In this document: one piece after another, positions 1-5,153 of the stretch | How the letters are laid out: every line of letters begins with the position of its first letter | How positions within the stretch are numbered: position 1 is the first letter of the stretch | Assembly (NCBI GenBank): GCA_023422975.1 | Contig: JAFAGF010000238.1 | Location: 1 to 6,054 of the forward strand | From: Pseudomonadota bacterium | GTDB lineage: Bacteria > Pseudomonadota > Gammaproteobacteria > Burkholderiales > Burkholderiaceae_C | Reading direction: 5' to 3' | Length of the DNA: 6,054 nt | Program-made: the position numbers and the translations under genes | The notes under the pieces: model-generated | Databases searched by the model: none | Told to the model about the DNA's origin: nothing | What the model saw: the letters and a program-made list of their open reading frames with translations, nothing else

Positions 1-1924
1 GCCCATGGGCCGCCCCGTCAAGGACGTGGAAGACGCCTGGGCCGTGGCCCAAGAGGTGGGCTTGCCCGTGGTGGTCAAGCCGCAAGACGGCAACCAGGGC
101 AAGGGCGTCACGGTCAACATCACCACCCGTGAACAGCTGGAGAAGGCCTACGCCACGTCGATGGAGTTCGGCACCGTGGTGATGGTGGAGCGCTTTTTGC
201 CCGGCCACGACTTCCGCCTGCTGGTGGTGGGCGACCACCTCGTGGCGGCAGCCCGCCGCGACCCACCCCAGGTGCTGGGCGATGGCCAGCACACCATCCG
301 TGAACTGGTCGACACCGTCAACCAAGACCCCCGCCGCGGCTCCGGCCACGGCACGGCGCTGACCAAAATCCGCTTGGACGATATCGCCATTGGCCGCATC
401 GCCGGTGAAGGCCTGACGCCCGACTCCATCCCCGCCCAAGGTCAGCGCGTGGTGCTGCGCAACAACGCCAACCTGTCCACCGGCGGCAGCGCCACCGATG
501 TGATGGACGATGTGCACCCCGACATCGCCGCCCGCGCCATTGAGGCGGCGGCCTGCGTGGGGCTGGACATTTGCGGCGTCGACGTGGTGTGCGAAACCAT
601 GCTCAAACCACTGGAAGAGCAAAACGGCGGCATTGTCGAAGTGAATGCCGCCCCCGGCCTGCGCATGCACCTAGCACCCTCGTTTGGCAAGCCCCGCAAC
701 GTGGGCACGCCCATGGTGGACCTGCTGTTTGCCCCCGGTGAAGATGGCCGTATTCCTGTGGTAGCCGTCACCGGCACCAACGGCAAAACCACGACCACCC
801 GCTTGATCAGCCACATCTTCGCCACGCAAGGCCTGCGCGTGGGCATGACCAACACCGACGGCGTGTATGTGAATGGCCGCCAGATCGACAGCGGCGACTG
901 TTCGGGCCCCAAAAGCGCCCGCAATGTGCTGGCCCACCCCGAAGTGGATGCCGCCATTTTGGAATGTGCACGCGGTGGCATCTTGCGCGAAGGTCTGGGC
1001 TTTGACCGCTGCCAGGTGGCCGTGGTCACCAACGTGGGCGAAGGCGACCACCTGGGTCTGAACTTCATCACCACCGTCGAAGACGTGATGGTCTTGAAGC
1101 GCGTCATCGTGCAAAACGTAGCCCCTACAGGCTACGCCGTGCTCAACGCCATCGACCCTCACGTGGCCCCCATGGCCAATGTCTGCCAAGGCAAGACCAT
1201 CTACTTTGGTGCCGACCGCCACCACCACGTCATGGCTACGCACCGCGCCCAGGGCAACCGCGTGGTGTATGTGGATGACGGCCACATCGTCTGTGCCGAA
1301 GGTGCCTTCAAGGAAAGCATTGCGCTGGCCGACATTCCGCTGACGCGCAACGGCACGATTGGCTTCCAGGTCGACAACGCCATGGCTTCCGTCGGCGCTG
1401 CCTGGGCGGCCGACCTGCCTTGGGACACGATCCGCCGTGGTCTGGCATCGTTCCACAACGACAGCGCCAACGCCCCCGGCCGCTTCAATGTAATGGATTA
1501 CAAGGGTGCCACCATCGTGGCTGACTATGGTCACAACCCCGACGCCATCCGCGCACTGACGCAAGCGGTCTCCAGCATGCCCGCCAACCGCCGCAGCGTG
1601 GTGATCAGCGGCGCAGGTGACCGCCGTGACCAAGATATCGTGGAGCAAACCCGCATCTTGGGTGGTGCATTTGACGATGTCATCTTGTACCAAGACGCTT
1701 GCCAGCGTGGCCGCGAGGATGGCGAAGTGCTGGCCCTGCTCAAAAAAGGCTTGGAAGGCGCTACACGCACCAGCTACACCACCGAAATCCACGGCGAATT
1801 CATCGCCATTGACCATGCACTGAGCCGCCTGCAGTCGGGTGATCTGTGCCTGGTTCTGGTGGACCAGGTGGAAGAATCGCTGGAACACCTGCGCAAGCAT
1901 GTGCAAGAGGCCGCCAAGGGCTGA
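1..1924 (+). CDS. cphA: Cyanophycin synthetase, C-terminal part (5' end outside window)
   Basis: Polymerises aspartate and arginine, using ATP, into the storage polymer cyanophycin (multi-L-arginyl-poly-L-aspartate) in the cytoplasm. The frame is open to the left edge, so the ATG at base 5 is internal; about 235 N-terminal residues are probably missing from a protein of usual length near 870-900. Counting that Met as 1, residues 1 to about 250 are the ATP-grasp domain that adds Asp: KPQDGNQGKGV at 25-35 binds nucleotide, and EVNAAPG at 212-218 carries metal ligands. Residues from about 251 form the Mur-ligase-like domain that adds Arg: P-loop GTNGKTTTTR at 257-266, ECARGGILREG from 320, TNVGEGDHLG from 342, DYGHNPDAIRAL from 507 and SGAGDRRDQD from 535. 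All expected motifs are intact and there is no frameshift. Betaproteobacteria often carry two adjacent cphA paralogues; whether a second lies upstream cannot be seen. Transcription ends at a strong hairpin 38 bp past the stop. Confidence 0.97.
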   Translation, partial: PMGRPVKDVEDAWAVAQEVGLPVVVKPQDGNQGKGVTVNITTREQLEKAYATSMEFGTVVMVERFLPGHDFRLLVVGDHLVAAARRDPPQVLGDGQHTIRELVDTVNQDPRRGSGHGTALTKIRLDDIAIGRIAGEGLTPDSIPAQGQRVVLRNNANLSTGGSATDVMDDVHPDIAARAIEAAACVGLDICGVDVVCETMLKPLEEQNGGIVEVNAAPGLRMHLAPSFGKPRNVGTPMVDLLFAPGEDGRIPVVAVTGTNGKTTTTRLISHIFATQGLRVGMTNTDGVYVNGRQIDSGDCSGPKSARNVLAHPEVDAAILECARGGILREGLGFDRCQVAVVTNVGEGDHLGLNFITTVEDVMVLKRVIVQNVAPTGYAVLNAIDPHVAPMANVCQGKTIYFGADRHHHVMATHRAQGNRVVYVDDGHIVCAEGAFKESIALADIPLTRNGTIGFQVDNAMASVGAAWAADLPWDTIRRGLASFHNDSANAPGRFNVMDYKGATIVADYGHNPDAIRALTQAVSSMPANRRSVVISGAGDRRDQDIVEQTRILGGAFDDVILYQDACQRGREDGEVLALLKKGLEGATRTSYTTEIHGEFIAIDHALSRLQSGDLCLVLVDQVEESLEHLRKHVQEAAKG

Positions 1925-1961
1925 TCAGGCCCACTGCAGCGCGGTGCCAGCGCCACACCTG

Positions 1962-1986
1962 AAGCTCCTCCATGAGGAGCTTTTTT
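1962..1986 (+). terminator. Intrinsic terminator of cphA
   Basis: A perfect 9-bp stem (AAGCTCCTC at 1962-1970, GAGGAGCTT at 1974-1982) with a three-base loop runs into six T residues at 1981-1986. It begins 38 bp after the cphA stop. There is no T-run on the opposite strand, so it should work only in the cphA direction. Confidence 0.9.
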
Positions 1987-2050
1987 CATGCCTGCGCTGA
2001 GAGCGCTCTGTGCGCCCCGCCACCGCAGCGCTGCATTTCGACAGACGCTG
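1987..2050. repeat. Two short perfect palindromes between convergent genes
   Basis: Two 10-bp perfect palindromes, AGAGCGCTCT at 2000-2009 and GCAGCGCTGC at 2025-2034, lie between the cphA terminator and the stop codon of the minus-strand GNAT-Rnk gene. They could fold in the 3' end of the minus-strand transcript. No T-run follows in that direction, so I do not call a terminator. Function is unknown. Confidence 0.4.
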
Positions 2051-2962
2051 CTAGCGCGAGAAGTCACCCGCCGCTTCGGGCTGGTACAGCACTTTCTCAA
2101 TCGCGATATGGCAGGTGCGGTTCGGCATGCGCCAGTCGATGGCATCGCCCTCCTTGTAGCCCAGGATGGCCGTACCCACGCCCGAGCACACCGACAGCTT
2201 TCCAGCGCTGTCATCGGCGTCTTCTGGGTAAACCAAGGCCACCTCCATGGCTTCGTCATCCAGCCGCAGCAAGGCTCTGGAGTTCATCGTCACCACATTG
2301 CGTTGCACCTGCCGCGCATCCACCACGGTCGCGCGCTCAATCTCATGCTCCAGATCCACCACATCGGCATCGTGTTCCAGTGCCACCAGCTCGCGCAGCC
2401 GGGCTTGATCCAGTTCGGTGATATAGATTTCGCTAGGCCCACTTAGCTGGCCTTCACGCAGGCGCTGCAGATAGTGCTGCGCCGTCATGGCATAGGACTG
2501 CAGCGTCGGGCTTGCCTGCTCCAGCAAGAAGCCACTGTGCACAAACGCCTTGATGGAGCGTGTGTTCTCTGCATGGATCTTGGCAATCAATTTGTCGGCA
2601 CGCATGTCAAAGAAGGCGAGCTTCATGCCTTCATGCAAAGCGCTGGCACCCAGTTTGCGCCCCCAGTTATCGCGTTGGCCAATCACCAGGACAATTTCGC
2701 AATCCGTACCATTTTTGACCAGACGGACAAAGCCCACGGGCACATCATCACGGTCGTAGGCCATGAAAAAACGCCCGTTCTGGTTGAACAAATGGGTCAG
2801 TGTGGGGAGTTGTACGCGCTCAATGACTTGCTCAATGAACCGGGAGACATGGCGCGAGTCACTCAAATAATGCGTGACGCTTTCGTCCTCCAACCAGTCC
2901 ATCAAATTCAGCGCGTTGGCCCGCGAGATCTCGGGGCACAAAGAAATGAAAGGCTTGCTCAT
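2051..2962 (-). CDS. GNAT acetyltransferase fused to Rnk/GreA-C-type RNA polymerase-binding domain
   Basis: A two-domain protein of 303 residues from the ATG at 2962. Residues 1 to about 165 are a GNAT N-acetyltransferase domain. The acetyl-CoA-binding motif A lies around residues 89-117 (RDNWGRKLG inside it), and the later Asn-containing segment AENTRSIKAFVHSGF at about 131-145 is typical of the family. Residues about 177-303 match Rnk, the regulator of nucleoside diphosphate kinase: EIYITELDQARLREL opens the domain, VVTMNSR follows at 223-229, then LVYPEDADDSAGKLSV, VGTAILGYKEGDAIDW and YQPEAAGDF near the end. Rnk uses a GreA/GreB-C-like FKBP fold and binds the RNA polymerase secondary channel. 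The acetylation substrate is unknown. An in-frame TTG at 2983 is an alternative start, adding seven residues, with GAAAGG nine bases upstream; the ATG lacks a well-spaced Shine-Dalgarno. The gene lies 173 bp downstream of the co-oriented MFS gene, with a weak terminator and an inverted repeat between, so it is probably transcribed separately. Confidence 0.9.
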   Translation of the reverse strand: MSKPFISLCPEISRANALNLMDWLEDESVTHYLSDSRHVSRFIEQVIERVQLPTLTHLFNQNGRFFMAYDRDDVPVGFVRLVKNGTDCEIVLVIGQRDNWGRKLGASALHEGMKLAFFDMRADKLIAKIHAENTRSIKAFVHSGFLLEQASPTLQSYAMTAQHYLQRLREGQLSGPSEIYITELDQARLRELVALEHDADVVDLEHEIERATVVDARQVQRNVVTMNSRALLRLDDEAMEVALVYPEDADDSAGKLSVCSGVGTAILGYKEGDAIDWRMPNRTCHIAIEKVLYQPEAAGDFSR

Positions 2963-2987
2963 CTTCACCACACTTGGTTGCAAGAAT

Positions 2988-3032
2988 GAAAGCCTTTCAT
3001 GGCCATAGCCGGATGGCCATGACGGTTCTTTC
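2988..3032. promoter_or_regulatory. Inverted repeat upstream of the GNAT-Rnk gene (operator or leader hairpin)
   Basis: A perfect 10-bp inverted repeat, TCATGGCCAT at 2997-3006 and ATGGCCATGA at 3013-3022, has a 6-bp spacer. Each arm contains the self-complementary octamer ATGGCCAT. Outer arms GAAAG (2988-2992) and CTTTC (3028-3032) can extend the structure after a small internal loop. On the minus strand the AAAGG in front of the TTG start abuts the stem. It could therefore be either a dimeric-repressor site in DNA or an RNA hairpin affecting translation. Its role is inference. Confidence 0.5.
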
Positions 3033-3041
3033 GACAGGAAA

Positions 3042-3058
3042 CAGCCATTCTATGGCTG
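3042..3058 (-). terminator. Weak terminator candidate after the MFS gene
   Basis: A perfect 7-bp stem with a 3-base loop (CAGCCAT at 3042-3048, ATGGCTG at 3052-3058) lies 77 bp beyond the minus-strand stop of the transporter gene. In that direction it is followed only by TTTCCTG, so termination would be inefficient. It is the only such hairpin I noticed between the two co-oriented genes. Confidence 0.35.
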
Positions 3059-3135
3059 CCGCCTTGGCAAGGTGCTACCTGGGCACAACCTCGCAGGCTG
3101 CTGGTGGGACTCTCGGGTGTGGAGTGCGGCAGGTT

Positions 3136-4359
3136 TTACGCGGCCTGCACCGTGCCCCGTTGCTGCTGTTTTTGGCTCCAGCGCACGCCGCGCCACACGC
3201 TGAGTGCGGCCAAAGCGGCCAACAGCGCCCCCATGCTGCAAGCGCCCAGCCAGCCCGCTGCATTCCACGCCCACACACCCAGGGCTGAGCCTGCGGACGC
3301 CCCGGCAAAATAACCCGTCATATAGACCGCATTCATCCGGCTGCGCGCATCAGGCAGCAGGTTGGCAATGCTCGACTGGTTGGTCACATTGATGGCTTGC
3401 AGGCCCAGGTCCATCACCAGCACACCGGCCACAAACCACCATACGCTGGTCTGCCCCCACCACAGCGGCAGCCACGACAGCAGCAGCGTCAGCGCCCCCA
3501 GCCGCAACAGCGCATTGCCACGGCCTTTGTCTGCCAGACTGCCAGCCATTTGGGCAATCAGTGCGCCGGTCACACCCGCCAGCCCGACCAGCCCGATTTG
3601 CGCATCACTGAGCTGCAAAGGGTCTGCCGACAGCACCAGCGCCATGGTGGCAAACATCACACTGACCGAAGCAAATGCCAGCGCGCTGGCCGTGGTGCGC
3701 AAACGCAGCGCCGGCTGGGTGCGCAGCAAATGCCCCATGGAACGCAGCACTTGCGCATACGGCAAGGGCTGCGGATGGCGAGAGGTGGGCAAGATGCTGC
3801 GCATGCCCAGCGCCATCAACACCATGGTGACCGCCGTCACCTGGTACACCAAACGCCAGTCGCCCACCGCCGACAAGCCCCCAGCCACGCTGCGCGAGAG
3901 CAAGATGCCCACCAGCAAACCACTGAGCACCAACCCCACATTGCGCCCGGCATGGCCGGGTGCTGCCAAAGCTGCCGCCATCGGCACCAGTACTTGCGCC
4001 GCCACCGAAAACAGCCCCGCCATCAAAGTGCCGGCCATGAACACCGCAAAACTGTCTGACCAACCCACCAACGCATGGCCCAGCGCCGCCAACAACATCA
4101 GCACCACAGCCATGCGGCGGCGCTCCAGCTTGTCGCCCAGCGGAGTAATGAAAAGCAGACCCACGGCATAGGCCACTTGTGCCACCGTGACGGACAGGCC
4201 CGCCGCCGCATCGTCCACGCCAAAGTCCAAGGCGATGGAGTGCAGCAGCGCCTGGTTGTAGTAATTACCGCCCGCGCACAGACCACAGGCAACGGCCATC
4301 AACAGCAAAGCGGGCGCAGCCAATACAGTGGGCTGCGCCGCAGAAGAAATACGAGACAT
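3136..4359 (-). CDS. MFS transporter, 12-helix efflux type
   Basis: A 407-residue inner-membrane protein of the major facilitator superfamily, probably a proton-driven exporter; the substrate cannot be told from sequence. Hydrophobic stretches fit twelve membrane helices in two halves separated by a polar loop around residues 193-220 (RSILPTSRHPQPLPYAQVLR). The first helix runs into NYYNQALL at 32-39, a form of the NYYNQPLL signature of a subgroup of bacterial MFS exporters. The helix 2-3 loop carries motif A as TPLGDKLERRR at 72-82. Its degenerate second-half counterpart is GSLADKGRGN. A C-terminal helix sequence, MNAVYMTGYFAGASAGSALG, is also typical. The tail is short and basic (RWSQKQQQRG). 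The frame stays open upstream to 4542, but those 61 residues are not membrane-like and cross the leader hairpins, so I use the ATG at 4359. No good Shine-Dalgarno precedes it. The gene is divergent from creA. Confidence 0.93.
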   Translation of the reverse strand: MSRISSAAQPTVLAAPALLLMAVACGLCAGGNYYNQALLHSIALDFGVDDAAAGLSVTVAQVAYAVGLLFITPLGDKLERRRMAVVLMLLAALGHALVGWSDSFAVFMAGTLMAGLFSVAAQVLVPMAAALAAPGHAGRNVGLVLSGLLVGILLSRSVAGGLSAVGDWRLVYQVTAVTMVLMALGMRSILPTSRHPQPLPYAQVLRSMGHLLRTQPALRLRTTASALAFASVSVMFATMALVLSADPLQLSDAQIGLVGLAGVTGALIAQMAGSLADKGRGNALLRLGALTLLLSWLPLWWGQTSVWWFVAGVLVMDLGLQAINVTNQSSIANLLPDARSRMNAVYMTGYFAGASAGSALGVWAWNAAGWLGACSMGALLAALAALSVWRGVRWSQKQQQRGTVQAA

Positions 4360-4371
4360 GGGACAAAGCAG

Positions 4372-4401
4372 AAAAAAGCAGCGGCCTGTGACAACAGGCC
4401 G
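4372..4401 (-). terminator. Terminator-like hairpin in the leader of the MFS gene (possible attenuator)
   Basis: Read on the minus strand, an 8-bp GC-rich stem (CGGCCTGT, loop TGTC, ACAGGCCG; plus-strand 4394-4401 pairing with 4382-4389) is followed after four bases by six T residues (4377 down to 4372). The transporter start codon follows only 12 bases later. No gene on this strand ends nearby for it to terminate. It either blocks read-through from the LysR side or acts as an attenuator. The four-base gap before the T-run would weaken it. Confidence 0.55.
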
Positions 4402-4419
4402 TGCAGCACCGGGTGCAGC

Positions 4420-4568
4420 GCTTGCGCGCTGGGGCGGTGCGAGAAAATCAAGGCCTGTATTTTCTCGCGCCAGCGCCGATGCTGCAGGATCGCCTCGGCA
4501 AACCTGCAGGCACCGCCAGTGCATCGCTGCGCTGCAAAGCACACGGGCAAGTCGTATGCTTGCGCGCT
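4420..4568 (+). repeat. Direct repeat GCTTGCGCGCT upstream of creA
   Basis: The 11-base sequence GCTTGCGCGCT occurs at 4420-4430 and again at 4558-4568, ending immediately before the creA ATG. The first copy overlaps a small hairpin, CAGCGC-TTGC-GCGCTG at 4417-4432. The second copy occupies the place where a Shine-Dalgarno sequence would be expected, and none is visible there. Confidence 0.4.
4439..4468. promoter_or_regulatory. 30-bp palindrome in the divergent MFS/creA intergenic region
   Basis: Perfect 10-bp arms GCGAGAAAAT (4439-4448) and ATTTTCTCGC (4459-4468) flank a 10-base centre that itself contains the palindrome AGGCCT at the exact symmetry axis. Only two base pairs, at 4449/4458 and 4450/4457, break the 30-bp symmetry. 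It lies 79 bp from the MFS start and 100 bp from the creA start. It may be a shared operator, or fold in either leader RNA. I could not identify convincing -35/-10 pairs on either strand. Confidence 0.55.
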
Positions 4569-5051
4569 ATGAAAGCACAAAAACTGTGGGTGGCCAGCGC
4601 CCTGCTCCTGCTGGGCTGCGGATATGCCGCGGCGGACTCGGAAACCATTGGTGCAGTGGACACCGTGTTCAAGTTCATCGGCCCTGACCACAAAATTGTG
4701 GTGGATGCCTATGACGACCCCAAGGTCAACGGCGTGACGTGCTATGTCTCGCGCGCCAAGACCGGGGGCATCAAGGGCGGCTTGGGGCTGGCCGAAGACC
4801 GCTCCGAAGCCTCCATCAGCTGTCAGGCCACCGGCCCTGTCAGCTTTCCTGCGCCCATCAAGCAGCAGGAAGAGGTGTTTACCGAACGCACCTCGCTGCT
4901 GTTCAAACGCCTGCGCGTGGTGCGCATGGTGGATGCCAAGCGCAACACGCTGGTGTACATGACCTATTCGGATCGCGTGATCGAAGGCTCGCCCCAAAAC
5001 AGCGTAGCCGCCGTGCCCGTGCCGCGCAGCGTGCCCATTCCGGTGAAATAA
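4569..5051 (+). CDS. creA: CreA family exported protein
   Basis: A 160-residue protein matching Escherichia coli CreA (157 residues) along its whole length; the molecular function of the family is not established. The ATG at 4569 is followed by a signal peptide: MKAQK, a hydrophobic core to about residue 19, then cleavage probably after AAA at 20-22 before DSETIG, as in E. coli. An alternative lipobox-like LLGC ends at Cys17. Mature hallmarks are [18 protein letters not shown] at 28-45, [20 protein letters not shown] at 56-75 and the later [19 protein letters not shown] and [13 protein letters not shown]. Cys58 and Cys85 could form a disulfide in the periplasm. The frame stays open upstream to 4401, but the signal peptide fixes the ATG used here. 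There is no recognisable Shine-Dalgarno. None of the creB, creC or creD partners seen in E. coli lies within the window. The gene is divergent from the MFS transporter and convergent with the LysR gene. Confidence 0.95.
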   Translation: MKAQKLWVASALLLLGCGYAAADSETIGAVDTVFKFIGPDHKIVVDAYDDPKVNGVTCYVSRAKTGGIKGGLGLAEDRSEASISCQATGPVSFPAPIKQQEEVFTERTSLLFKRLRVVRMVDAKRNTLVYMTYSDRVIEGSPQNSVAAVPVPRSVPIPVK

Positions 5052-5054
5052 AGA

Positions 5055-5153
5055 GCATTAAAAACAAGAGCTGCTTGCGCTTGAACTGCCTTGATTTCAG
5101 CATCAAATGCATAGAAAACCAAGGTAAATACAGCGCTAACAGCTCTCTTTTTT
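5055..5153. repeat. Intergenic inverted-repeat element acting as bidirectional terminator
   Basis: Imperfect 15-bp outer arms (AGAGCTGCTTGCGCT at 5067-5081 and AGCGCTAACAGCTCT at 5132-5146, 13 of 15 pairing) enclose about 50 bases that also fold, with CCTTG at 5089-5093 facing CAAGG at 5119-5123. Outside the right arm is TTTTTT (5148-5153); outside the left arm are five A residues (5060-5064), giving a T-run on the minus strand. It lies exactly between the convergent stops of creA (5051) and the LysR gene (5152), so it probably ends both transcripts. Its base composition and arms resemble dispersed repeats I recall from Comamonadaceae genomes; that link is from memory, not a search. Confidence 0.65.

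Noticed and set aside
1117..1136. 7-bp inverted repeat CGTAGCC/GGCTACG inside cphA
   Set aside because: It lies in conserved coding sequence with no T-run or other associated signal, so codon choice is a sufficient explanation.
671..1906. Long open frame of about 411 codons on the minus strand opposite cphA
   Set aside because: It lies wholly antisense to a strongly conserved cyanophycin synthetase. Its His/Val/Ala-rich translation has no recognisable domain, and such antisense frames are common in GC-rich genes.
1988..2989. Two plus-strand open frames (about 152 and 171 codons) across the GNAT-Rnk gene
   Set aside because: They are antisense shadows of a gene whose two domains are clearly recognisable on the minus strand; no motif or ribosome-binding site supports them.
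4482..4509. Inverted repeat CTGCAGG/CCTGCAG upstream of creA
   Set aside because: It is short, with a 14-base loop, in a region rich in CTGCAG-like sequence; it is not distinguishable from chance.
4360..4542. Longer N-terminus for the MFS transporter (start at 4542)
   Set aside because: The additional 61 residues are not part of the MFS fold and are encoded by the hairpin-rich leader; the first helix follows directly after the ATG at 4359.
4299..4997. Minus-strand open frame of about 232 codons antisense to creA
   Set aside because: It overlaps creA and the intergenic hairpins and has no family resemblance; the CreA motifs on the plus strand are decisive.
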